Positions 11,514 to 22,300 of a DNA stretch of 64,000 nucleotides are shown piece by piece. Origin of the DNA: Whalleya microplaca (taxonomy: Eukaryota > Ascomycota > Sordariomycetes > Xylariales > Xylariaceae); contig MU385725.1 of assembly GCA_022497155.1 (NCBI GenBank), forward strand, positions 124,001 through 188,000, read 5' to 3'. The notes below the pieces were generated by a model. The model ran no database searches. It saw only the letters and a list, made by a program, of their open reading frames with translations, and was not told the origin of the DNA. The translations under genes were made by a program, and so were the position numbers. Each line of letters opens with the position of its first letter. Positions within the stretch are counted from its first letter, which is position 1.

Positions 11514-14500
11514 CTAAGGCCAGTTTTGTGCCTCGCCATAAAACTGTGTCGATACATTGTGCTTCACTTTCACCATGAGATCCTCAATTACCTTCATCGT
11601 TTTATCTGTTTTGTCGCGAGGAGCCCTAGGGTCCAATACCATATCGACGTCTGCCCATTTGTCGGCGTTTAGTTTTTTGGGGAAATAATCCCAGACTTGG
11701 AGAAATTGCTCGTTGTCCGGACCCGTGGAAAGATTCCCGAAAGCTATCTTCATATTGTTTGAATATCGAAGCACGTCTATTCCTCTGTTTTGGGCCGATA
11801 TCGGCGGCATCAAATGCTTAGCGGCCGGCTCATCTTTCCGTGTACTCAGAAGGCGGTCGCAGTACAGCAGGACGCCGGCCAGCCCGGCTGCCAGTGCAGT
11901 AGACACGGAGCTGCCTATGGGGTCCGAACCTTGGGGCCACATGTGGGACTCGATTGGTTGGATGCCTTCGCCAGGAGCGAGGAATATGTTTCTATCCTTA
12001 GTAACCCAGCTCAATATGGTGCCTTTTCCTGTTGAAGCACCGATCTTGATGCATCTACCCGTCTTGCTTGGGTACGTATTGTCTACAGCGTTAGGACCAT
12101 TGTCAATTGATGAGCAGAGCATAACAATGCCTTGTTTGGCTGCGTTTTCGAGAGCTGTATCCAGGTCCTTGTATGTGGCTGTGGTGTCGATGGACCAACT
12201 CATCGAGATGATATCGACATCCTGAAGAGTCGCCCATCTAATAGCCTAGATAACTTAGTATCATACCTTGGAAGAGAGCCCTTGTATAGAAGACCTGCGG
12301 AGTCTTACCCCTGCTGCTGACTCAACCGAGAATGAACGCCGGCCTTCTCGTCCCCGCAGCTCCTCAAGCTGAGCAATAAAGAGTTTCACCTGAGGGCAGA
12401 CCTCGCAAATAACTGCAGCGTCTGAAGTCAGTCTTTTTTTCTTATTGTAGTCAAGGCAAAAAGAAGCAAAAAACTTTATAAGCGGTGTTTTGCCAGTCTC
12501 ATCCCATACACACACTACTAGGTAGGGAACTGGTAACAATGACTCGGGGTGCTACTGACGTTGCGCCATGAGCGTTCCATGCGGCCCGGACGGGACATAG
12601 TAGGAACCGCAACGACCAGATATATTGCTAAACCGGTAAAATGACTCTCCGCTCTGAACACGGTTGTGAAATATGTCAAGGCCCATATTAATACCGTCGT
12701 CGATGACAGCGATTTTGATCGGGTTGATGGGCCTTTCAGACTTCGCCGACCTGAGAAAGCCTGCGAAGTCTTTCATACATTTCATCCACGGTGACTCTCT
12801 AGTTACTGGTTAGTCTGCCTCCTGAATCTTATCTTCTTATAGGCTCGCTTTACTAATGTTAATGTTTTGATCCGACTTTCTGTATAAACAGAGAAGAAGC
12901 TACGTTTCGAGCTGAATATCTCACTAGAGAAGTCAATCTCTGTGATTTGCTGGCCCCTTTTCTCCTGTGCAGCTCGGACATTATCCCTGAGCTCTGTTTC
13001 AAACGCGGCAATGTAGCCTCTGAGTCTACCTGGCTTCTCTAGGCCCTATTAAATAACGTCAGCTCTAGATAAAAGGCCCAACATGGCACTAGAGTAATGG
13101 TGAAATTGACCTCTCTGACGAGGAGGTGGACCTTTCTCAACTAAGGTACCCAATGCTAGTTAGCGCTGATGTCTATAGCCATGAATGCTAGTCGAGGCTC
13201 ACTTTCTTCAACTTAGGTAGCCCGGAAGGGCTAGACCATCCCACCAAAACCGCATTACTGCCAGATGAGCACAGAGAAATCTCTTCTACGTTAGGAGCAG
13301 TCTTTACAATTACTTCACTGCAAAGATCTGTCCTTTGCCAATTCCATATCTTCACGTCAAGATCCTTGAGGGAGTCTTCAATGGCTTCGTCTGAGTGGGA
13401 AGGTTCTACCTCGTCTGACACGATGATTTCTATGACTGACTTGACATGACGACTCTTCAGCCACTGAAAAATGGTTCGCATGCTGAATAGTCCCTTTGAT
13501 CTAGAAGCTTATGCATTAGTAACTGCTGCAAAATACCATCAGGATACTTACGATTCGTTGGACTTTTGTTCTCTCTCTATCCCATGGTCCGTTGGACCAT
13601 TGAGGAATTCTGCTCCCTCAACGAGTCCCCACCCCTTTAAATCTGAAGCAGGATTGAGCTTGTCTAAGTCTTCGTCCTTGACGAGGATCTCGAGCCGTGG
13701 CAATGATACGTATCGCAGAACTCCTTCGAAATCAAGTGCTTGGCTCAGACCTTTTAGGAACTTGAAGTCGACAGCATAGGGAAGTCCGGAGAGATCAAAT
13801 TCGATTAGATAGTCTAGCTCCAGTCAGTTTAGTTTTATAAAGTTAGCCTATTCATTATACGTGCCTTTATCATCCTTATAGAGGGCAGCTAAAGTGCGTG
13901 GTCTTTCGAAATTACGAATGCAATATTCTCGAATAAAGCTTGCTATAGGGTCATCTTGGATCATAGAACGCCGGTCTTTCCTCTTTTTATTCTTCCTTTC
14001 CGTGTCCTTACTTTCGAGATAAGAAAGATACTCGAGACGAGCCTGGAATGGAGTTCGACCCTTGGCATCCATGCTTTCGTATAAGACGTATGGGCACGCC
14101 TCTATAAGAAGCTTTACAGTCTGAAGATTGAAATTCGAGCTAGTCTGCTTCTGACAACAGAAGCCGATTTGAGGCGTTGGCTTCTTGGAAATCCTAGAAC
14201 AGCCCCTCTTGTCTTTGGGCTCCTCCAACGTCAAAGACAGTCGATTGAGGGTGCCCTTCCTAGGACCCGGCGGTGTGTTGGTTATATTTGGCGTGTCACA
14301 CCTGTATGGTATATGTGCTTCTTCTACTGGCGACAGTCCAGTATAACTAATAATCATAGCACGATGCAACGGAGTGTCTAACTCTTTTTGGGTTTGCTCA
14401 GTGAATATGTTGGGGGTGTTCGGCATATCCATCGGTCTCCTGTACGCTGTTACTTTCTGGCCGCGTACTCGGTCTCTCGGCTCAGATCCTGTTTCAATTG

Positions 14501-14999
14501 CTTCGCAACCTTTTCTGATGATGAGTTTGGTGAAAGGGCTGAGTTTGTGAAGGGCAAGGTGGAGACAATTCCACCCCTTATCGGTCACTCTGCTCAACAA
14601 CAAGGCTATGTCGTTATCGCCCCCACGCTCTAGCAGAAACTGAACAAAATCATGGTTGTTGGATGACAGAGCCAGATGAAGGGGCTTATAGCCTCCCCGA
14701 TCGTTACATTCAAGCAGTGGTTTGTAATTTTTGACCACCCAGCCCAGGAAAGGCTTATACTCTGTCAGCTCGCCAGGCTGTTTATTCTCTGCTAGTGTGT
14801 GGAGGACACCTGAATCGTCCTCGGAAGACGTATATTCTTCTATGGGAGTCGGCCTTTTCGACAGTCTGATTTTATGCTTCGACTCAAAGCTATGTACCTC
14901 CTCATCCTTAGTAAAATCTGCGCTTTTTGCGTCGATCAGAACGTCCTCAATCGCCGTTTCCTTAGGCGCGATGGGCTCATCCTGACAGTATCCTGGCAT
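11514..14999 (-). CDS. Ankyrin-repeat protein with C-terminal subtilisin (S8) protease domain
   Basis: Eight exons: 14999..13865, 13813..13552, 13482..13203, 13140..13111, 13045..12854, 12794..12560, 12412..12309 and 12245..11514. Together they give 2970 bases and 989 residues in one frame. Seven exons contribute to a layout of ankyrin repeats (GYKPLHLAL, GWNCLHLAL, DTPLHRAM), a conserved middle region (IEFDLSGLP ... FLKGL; IFQWLKSRHVK) and a subtilase domain. The catalytic residues are visible: Asp in IAVIDDGIN, His in GPHGTLMA, Ser in GSSVSTALAAG. No signal peptide is seen, so it is probably intracellular. Ankyrin-S8 proteins and S8 domains are common in fungal NLR-type repertoires. Intron 13814-13864 works only as GC-AG (AAG|GCACGT); GT donors there lead to stops. 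Small shifts of two acceptors (12412, 12794) are possible. Confidence 0.85.
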
Positions 15000-15527
15000 T
15001 GCAAGAGTCGATGGCTGCTGACTGATTTTTGAGTACTCCCCTAGAATATTATTCGGATGAAAGATATTATCTTACTCTGGCGCGCATATACCAACATTAT
15101 AATCACGGGCGAAGGTTAGAGAGGAGTTGTAAATATGGAACAAAGTAATGAGGAGTATAGTGACTTGATTAGTGCAAGGTGAAGCGATAGGAAGGTGGCT
15201 ACGCCACCTTATATATACATGTATAGGCGGATCGGCCATACGTAGGCCCGTACCTCAGCCCTATAGGGCGTATGTTTAACAGGAGTATTAGTGTTACGGA
15301 ACTCAATAACAGTATATGGGTCAACAACCGGTGTAGTCTGCAGGCCAATGATGAACGGCGTGGCATTCACTGGTACCACAAAGCCTTGCTCAGCATAGAG
15401 CTATTTACCCCGAATATGACGCGCATATTCGTGAATATGCAAACTACGCTGGCAGTTACATAGCTACCGCCTCAGCTTGCTTCTCGCAGCCTCTGCCTTC
15501 CTCTTTGAGATTGCCGGGCTACTTTAC
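15000..15527. promoter_or_regulatory. Shared upstream region of two divergent genes
   Basis: This 528-base gap lies between the start of the ankyrin-protease (minus, 14999) and the unknown gene (plus, about 15528). It includes a TATA-like TTATATATACATG at about 15210 and a small hairpin AGGTGG-CTACG-CCACCT just before it. A divergent promoter is inferred from gene orientation only. Confidence 0.4.
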
Positions 15528-16771
15528 ATGCGCGCTGACTTAGAAAGGGACGTCGACTATAGCTATTCCCAATCCTCCGACTTGTATAACTTATCTCATC
15601 GACAAGATTTACCATCAATATCACCAGAGGCCAGGTCACATTGTCGACAAGGTGTTACTAGCATGGACGAGTTCACACTAGACTTTTTACCGGAAGGTGG
15701 TCTTAACAATTTTCACACCATCAATGCCCCTAACCAGGACTTCCGTCGCGTCTTCATGCGGACATCAAGCCATTCATCGCCACTCAACATGCGAGGGAAA
15801 ATCGTGGAACTGCATCACGGCCGTATGGTTTATGAAGAAGAGAGATGCTTCGCATCACTTTTGGTCCTCGAATTCCGCTTTCAAAGCGAGCTCAACGCGC
15901 GTAGATACAAGTCAGTTAACGTCACCTTCGAATTATTCGACAAGGACGGCAATTCCGACTATGATCCCGTGATAGTAAAGGTATCGCCTGATCGAGTCTG
16001 CCATCTTAACCAGACACCAGTGACCCGCACAACCTCGAAGGGGCTGGATATCACGGCCAAGGTGGGGCCGGCAGGGTTGAGAATTGATCCCGGAATTCAC
16101 TGGACTATCGACGAGGAGTACACGGTCAACTACAAAGCAACTCTGACGGGACTTACGAAGACTAGTGATGGGAAAACCTCGGATGGGGAGAACGCAGTGA
16201 CTTGGACTATGGAAGAGAATAAGAAGCAGGGTGATGGTATCCCATCGGTACGTATAAAAGCACGTCACTTGAACCCTTGAACCTATGTTTGCCATACTAT
16301 CTCTCAAGTTTCATTATCAACAACAGCTAACCTGTTTTAGTAAGTAGAATATTTATATTCCTCTCTTTCATTATACTTCCCGAGATAGCCCGGGGAAGAT
16401 ATGTTAAGTATGCTAGAAAGGTAGTCTTCGGAAGCTAACGTGGCATGTTTCGATACAACAGCTTCTTGCAGACGGCAATTCTCATCAAGCATTACAACAG
16501 ACCGTTCTACGCTAAAACACGAGCCCGGAGCACCGTGGACTGGGTTTCGACTGCGCGGAGAGTCATGGATTTTAGCACAGACGAGGACAAGATTATTGAT
16601 CCTGTCACATTCACGCCAAAAGTCGCACAACTACGAAATAATATGGTCCCAGGGATCAGGAAGGAGGATTTAGATATAATGGAGAAGTTGCCTGTGGGAA
16701 GTTACTTTAAAGTCAACCTCTCAGATGCGGTTCAACCCAATGATGATGTAGAATCGGTAATTAGTGGATGA
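15528..16771 (+). CDS. Fungal protein of unknown function
   Basis: Exons are 15528..16247 and 16472..16771 (339 residues), joined in frame by a GT-AG intron of 224 bases (GTACGT donor, TTGCAG acceptor), long for this window. The frame stays open upstream to about 15477 without an ATG. ATG 15528 (MRADLERD) is used here; ATG 15663 (MDEFTLDFLPEGG) is an alternative, and an unseen upstream exon is possible. No catalytic motif, signal peptide or membrane segment is evident. The protein alternates beta-like stretches (LVLEFRFQSE, VNVTFELFDKD) and contains DFLPEGGLNNFH near its start and VDWV near its end. The pattern looks like a conserved uncharacterised fungal family, judged from memory only. It lies head to head with the ankyrin-protease and about 550 bases before the NLR remnants, so a shared role is possible but unproven. 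Confidence 0.6.
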
Positions 16772-17313
16772 GCTTTGAGCTATCCTATCGCAAGAGCAGA
16801 AGCTACGAATTGTCGGTCTAAAAATGATAGGCTATTTACTTACGGTTCATGCCACGATAATGCTTACTGGTCTATTGTACGGCAGCCTGCATTTTGAGAC
16901 GCTTGGCTAGTCTTTATTGATGTAGTGTTCAGCTGCTTGCAGCTCTAGAGTCTACACATTCTGCGATGCTCCAAACATAGTCCTAGTAGCACTTCTAATG
17001 TCACTATTCGGCCCGGAAGGCATCACTACGCAGCAATGTGCTACACACGATCCACTAGGAAGTCACTCAAAAAAACCGGGGTGTAGAAAATGCAGAATAC
17101 TCATGCGTTCTATGACATCTATACGTAAGGCTGTAGAAGCTTCTCAGCTTTTAGAATTAGTTTTCTGGACAAGTGAGAGTTGACAGCACTTCCTGCGTTG
17201 TAATGTTCTCCTCTATCTAATCGCCCCGACCCGCAGTCTATAAGCAAAGATGGCACTGTTAGTTTTCAACCTCACCATGAAACTCGACAAGCCTACTGAC
17301 AGTTTCTCGAACT

Positions 17314-17740
17314 AGGCTCATTCTCGTGAACGGAATAGACAGCAATGGTAAACTCCAAATAAACCGTATGCATGGGCCTAAACAAACCTTCCGCGAGCGC
17401 TTCGAAGGGTCAGAGGTTCAGGTGTTCGAGACTTTCCATGAACATGGTCAATTCAACAGCAAAAAAAGCATACGAAAGAAGGCTAGGAATACAATCCATC
17501 AACTTCAAAGCCTGTATGGAGAGACTTCTGTACGGTACTTTAAGTAACCTATGAGTTTTCGACGTAAGCTGACTGACATGTAGACTAATTTTGAAGGACG
17601 TGTCGTTTTTCTTTCTCATAATATAGGAGCAGCACTGGTCAAGCAGGTATACTCGAAACGCCCCAAATGTAGCCTAGTTTTGGCTAATAGTCTGAGAGGT
17701 CTTGCTACTCGCTTTGGAAAACAAACATCATCAGTGGATA
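17314..17740 (+). other. Alpha/beta-hydrolase-like N-terminal segment of the NLR
   Basis: The translated frame runs RLILVNGIDSNGK and FEGSEVQVFETFHEHG, then after a probable intron at 17530-17583 (GT-AG) continues NFEGRVVFLSHNIGAALVKQ. The last piece matches the nucleophile-elbow strand of lipase-like domains at fungal NLR N-termini, but the usual Ser-containing GHSxG reads SHNIG. After RFGKQTSSVDSP the frame meets stops (from about 17748). The next plausible piece is about 17845-18030 (WMRFLFQLFEAERL to VDKELF, followed by GTAAGT). Confidence 0.5.
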
Positions 17741-18359
17741 GCCCTTAATGCAATCGCATTGGTATTCTAATGTTAGCTTCCTGAACCAGAATGTAGCTGA
17801 CATTCTTTAGTATTTCATCGAATCCCCTGCAATTTCTCAGGATATTGGATGGATGAGATTTCTGTTTCAGCTTTTTGAAGCCGAAAGGCTATCATACTCC
17901 GACTTAACGACGCTCATAGGGACACTCCCTACTGCGTTAGCTGATATTGATGCAGACTTCTTATCTATCAGCGACTTCTTTGACACAAAAATTGAAAAGT
18001 CCCAAGCAGTAGATAAAGAACTGTTTGTAAGTTCATTTAATTATAGTACATGTCGGAAAATTTGGCCTTCTCTTTCCTGTGATATTGCCATCATCGGGAT
18101 CTTTTCTAATTTTGTCACATGAAAGTCCTCTTCAAGCAGTCCCTGGAATTTTGACGATGATGGGTTGAATTTGAGCACCATACTCTTGGACATCTACGGA
18201 ATCCTGAGGAGGACAGATTGTATCAGTATGTTGCCACTGTTGCACCTTCACCTCAGGATTTGAAACAGTCTTATTTACCCTGCGAACATAGGACTCCTAC
18301 CGGAGTATAAAAGACTTCTGACATGTCTATCTGAATCTGACTCGTCAAATAACTTTTGA

Positions 18360-19364
18360 CGGGATAGCACATATATAGACTCGGTGACTTGGGTGACGCC
18401 TCCCATGGCATACCAAACATGGGCCGAAGGCCACGGTTCAACAACATTTTGGTTGACTGGGCCCCCTGGCTCTGGAAAGACAGTCCTTGCATCACACATT
18501 CTGCACTTGCTGCAGAATTCGCCCTGCAGTTCGAAATCAGTGTTCTTAAGCTTCAGTTTCAACCGATGGGACGTCCGCCGAAACACAGAAAGAAGCTTTC
18601 TTGTTTCAATCGTGCGCCAATTGCTCATTCTATGCGTAAATAGCTTTAAGTACATCCGGAAGGTCGTTCAGGCTATGTTAGAGCAGCGCTCTATCTCGTG
18701 CGGACAACTTTGGTCCCTTCTCAGCGGCCTCCTGGCCGCTCCTGGAGACAGGTGCTTCTTCCTTCTGATCAGCACCCTGCATCACTGTAAAGAAAAACTA
18801 TACGACAAACTAATGTCAATAGCCAACAAGTCCTCTAAAACTACCCTGAAACTACTCATCACGAGTTCCGAACCACCGGAAAAGCCCCTGAAAACTACCT
18901 TCCATGTTGTCCTATCGGAATCCAAAGAATGGAAGGATTCAGTGAAAGAGTTAGTCGAGACAAGGGTATCAAGGATCCTAAAGAAGAGGGATGTCTGGAG
19001 CGACTTTTCAAGAGATATTATCGAGAAGCTACGCAGTAAGCAGTGCAGCTACGCCGATATCACCGTGTGCCTGGATATCCTGGAGCATAGCAATAGTCAT
19101 TCATCACGGGCCGCCCTGGCAAAGGAATTGATGCCTTTCATCTCTTCTAGTCAACAAATTTTCGACATGATCGTCTCAAGGTATGAAGGGAAGAAGCTGG
19201 AGAATCAGGCTCTGAATTGGGTTTTCCATGCTACCCGCCCTCTAACTGTGGAGGAGCTGTCGGTAGCTCTTGCTCTTGGCTCAGACAAGCTAGAAGTTCC
19301 CAAGGACGAGCATAGATATATGACCTTCAAAGATCTGACTGAAACCGTTTCTTGGGATCTCTAG
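18360..19364 (+). CDS. NACHT ATPase and winged-helix portion of the NLR
   Basis: The open frame is bounded by in-frame TGA (18357) and TAG (19362). It shows the P-loop GPPGSGKT at 18459-18482 after FWLT, and an LLITSSEP segment where the sensor strand is expected. The sequence ALNWVFHATRPLTVEELSVAL matches the winged-helix region that follows NACHT in many fungal NLRs. The Walker B stretch reads LLISTLHHC (18765-18789) where this family usually has LLIDALDEC, so the acidic residues needed for hydrolysis are absent. Translation past TAG continues in the same frame with EDLQGLFCGLL and HVYFAHPAFWEYL, still typical of the same domain. Confidence 0.8.
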   Translation, partial: RDSTYIDSVTWVTPPMAYQTWAEGHGSTTFWLTGPPGSGKTVLASHILHLLQNSPCSSKSVFLSFSFNRWDVRRNTERSFLVSIVRQLLILCVNSFKYIRKVVQAMLEQRSISCGQLWSLLSGLLAAPGDRCFFLLISTLHHCKEKLYDKLMSIANKSSKTTLKLLITSSEPPEKPLKTTFHVVLSESKEWKDSVKELVETRVSRILKKRDVWSDFSRDIIEKLRSKQCSYADITVCLDILEHSNSHSSRAALAKELMPFISSSQQIFDMIVSRYEGKKLENQALNWVFHATRPLTVEELSVALALGSDKLEVPKDEHRYMTFKDLTETVSWDL

Positions 19365-22300
19365 GAAGACCTTCAAGGCCTGTTTTGTGGTCTACTCAAG
19401 GTAGTCAACGACCATGTCTATTTCGCTCACCCCGCCTTCTGGGAGTATCTGGCAAGCCGGGAAGACCTACTCACTCCCCATTTCCATACCCTTGTCACGA
19501 AAACCTGCCTTACTTACATGGAAATGGTATCAAAATACCAGCGAGGGGTAGACTCTGGGATATCCGAGATTGCGGTCAACATCGCATTCGGCTTCCTCGA
19601 CTATGTCGATTTATACTGGCATTGGCACTGGTGTCTCGAACCTGCTTTGGACGAATTGACAGATTTGAACGAAATAGTAAATGAGGTTCTATCTTCAAAG
19701 CCAAACACACTCGCTTCATGGCTTCATCGGTACGAATTAGCAGTCGGCTGGGAGAGTAACCTGCCTTCAACGGGAATACTCCTATCCCGGGAACCCCAGC
19801 AAGAACTTATCCAGTCTCCAAAAGCTCTGCTGAGATCGTCTGTGCCTATTCCCTGGGAACTGGTCCATAGTGCTATCTTGACAGCCATACGCACAGGCAA
19901 TATGGCCTCGCTAAACATTCTACCTGAAAGAACTGAAGTCGACCGCCTCAGTTCACTAGCTTTTATCGCTGCTGAATTTGGCCTCGTAGATATCATCAGA
20001 GATACCCTAGGCCGCATGACAGAAGCTGAAATCAGCACAATGGATCACCCCGAAAAATCTATATTACTTCATGCCGTGAAGAATAGCCATGCGCCGGTTG
20101 TCGAGATTCTTCTACGGCAGCCTGACTCTCCTAGCCTAGCTCTTAACCTTGACTCTGAACAGAACACAGCTTTGCATTTGGCGGCACGACTAGGCAACGC
20201 AAGTACCTTGTCTGCGATGCAGGAAGCTCGACCGAATGACTTCAAAGAGGCGATGACAATGAAGAATAAGAATGGAGATTGCCCATTGCACCTCGCTATT
20301 CGCGCTGGTGACTTTGAAGCTTTTAATTTGATATTAGAAGCTACCGGCAGCAGCAATATGACCAGTAGTGCAGATATCGATGGGTTACCCATATCTGTGC
20401 GACAAGCAGCTGAGAAGGGGAGGCTAGAGATTTTGAAGGAGTTGATGAAATACGAAGGCAATATCGCTGCCTATCACAGGGACCGCAATGTCTTACTAGG
20501 CCCCGTAGTTTCTGCTGGCCACTGTGACGTATTGGCCTGGTTACTAGAACACCTGCCATGCCCTGATGAGGAAACAACTGGTGGGGAGGTTGCTAACGTT
20601 GCTGACGAAAAGGCACAAGAATGGATCGAAGAAGCTATCACCAATGGACATATTGAAACGACTATCTACCTTCTCGGACGCATGCCCAATATGTACGAAG
20701 AGCAGCAGCACATATGGATGACACGTGCCGTGGACACGGGTCGGCTCGACATGGTAGAGACCCTTGTAGGGAAAGGTTTGATGCTCGAACTAGATGGCCT
20801 CGACACATATAATCCCTTTTTTGATTCCTGTATACACCTTGATTGTCCGGATCTTATTCGTTATCTAGTCAATGCTGGCCAAAAGATACAATGGGACGCC
20901 GACAACGGCGAAAATCATTTGCACTACGCTATCACCCGGGGTAAGCCTTTCTGCCTACGTGAGCTTCTCCGGGCTGCCGATACCACCGATTTTATGAGAC
21001 GAAACGTAGATGGCATCATCCCTATAGAACTAGCTGTCGGTCATGGAAAGATAAGAGAGACTAAAGAATTTCTGAGGTGGGCGGAGACCCATCAGCAAGA
21101 CGATCAGGGGTGGAAGACCCCATCGATACTGTTCCATGCAATTGGGAACTATAGCCACGAATTGGTCGAGCTTCTGCTCGAAAACTTTTGGGATCCAAAC
21201 TCAATGGACGACAATAAAGATTACCCGCTGCATGTCGCCGCACGCCTAGTAGCAGTGAGCGTAGTGAAAGTCCTATTGGAGCACGGATCGGATCCAAATG
21301 CACTCAATAGGGAGAACCAGGCACCTATTCATCTTATCATTAGTGATACAGAAGCTCACAGAGACGAACCAGAATCAATTGTGGCAATTTTCAAAATGCT
21401 CCTGCCCGTAACGGCTGACCTGGACGTAGTAGATGGCGAGGGCATGACACCACTCCACCAGGCAGTGAAGCTAGGAGATACCTTTAAAGACATCGTACAG
21501 CTATTGCTATGTTCCAATTCTGGTCTGAATACGATGGATGGAACACATTCAGTCTGCAAGATGGCCAATGTGGACAAAGCAGCACCTCAAGGCTGGACTG
21601 CCCTTCATTTTGCCCACTCTGCTCCCTCTATCACCGAGATCCTTCTTAAGAAGACATCCAATGTCAACCCCAAAACCGAGGAGACATTTGTTACGCCGCT
21701 CATGTTAGCGGTGGAGTCGGCAAATGTGGACGTTGTATCGCTCCTACTCAAAGCTGGCGCTGCGGTTAACGCGCGAGACAAAGAAGGCCGCACCGCACTC
21801 CACTATATTGGTGTCGCGTCTGGCAGTGCCGACGTTGTAGATTTGCTACTTGGCAATGGAGCCGACGTGAACGCCCGAGACGTCAGCGGCGCAACGCCCC
21901 TTTTTAACGCTGTATCGCAAGATGAGCTTCCAGAGACCGAAGAAACAGTCAAGAGACTATTGCAAAAGGGCAAAGAAGATCCTAACATATTCGGCGGCAC
22001 ATTTCATTCTCCTTTACAGATAGCCGTAGGGCGTGGATCTGACCGCATGATCAATGCTCTGCTAGCTGCCAAGGCAGAAGTTAATATCATCGGGGGGGAA
22101 TACGGATCTGTATTTCACGCTGCTGCGCGCCGGGGCTGTAAATCAATTGTCAAAACGTTACTAGAGCACGGTGTTACTGCAAATATAAAGGCAAGACCCT
22201 ACGGGACACCTCTGCATGGGATCGCGGGTATTTACGCACCCACAGGGCAAGTTAGCGAGGAAGAATGGATGGAATTGATCAAGCTTCTGCTGGAGAACGG

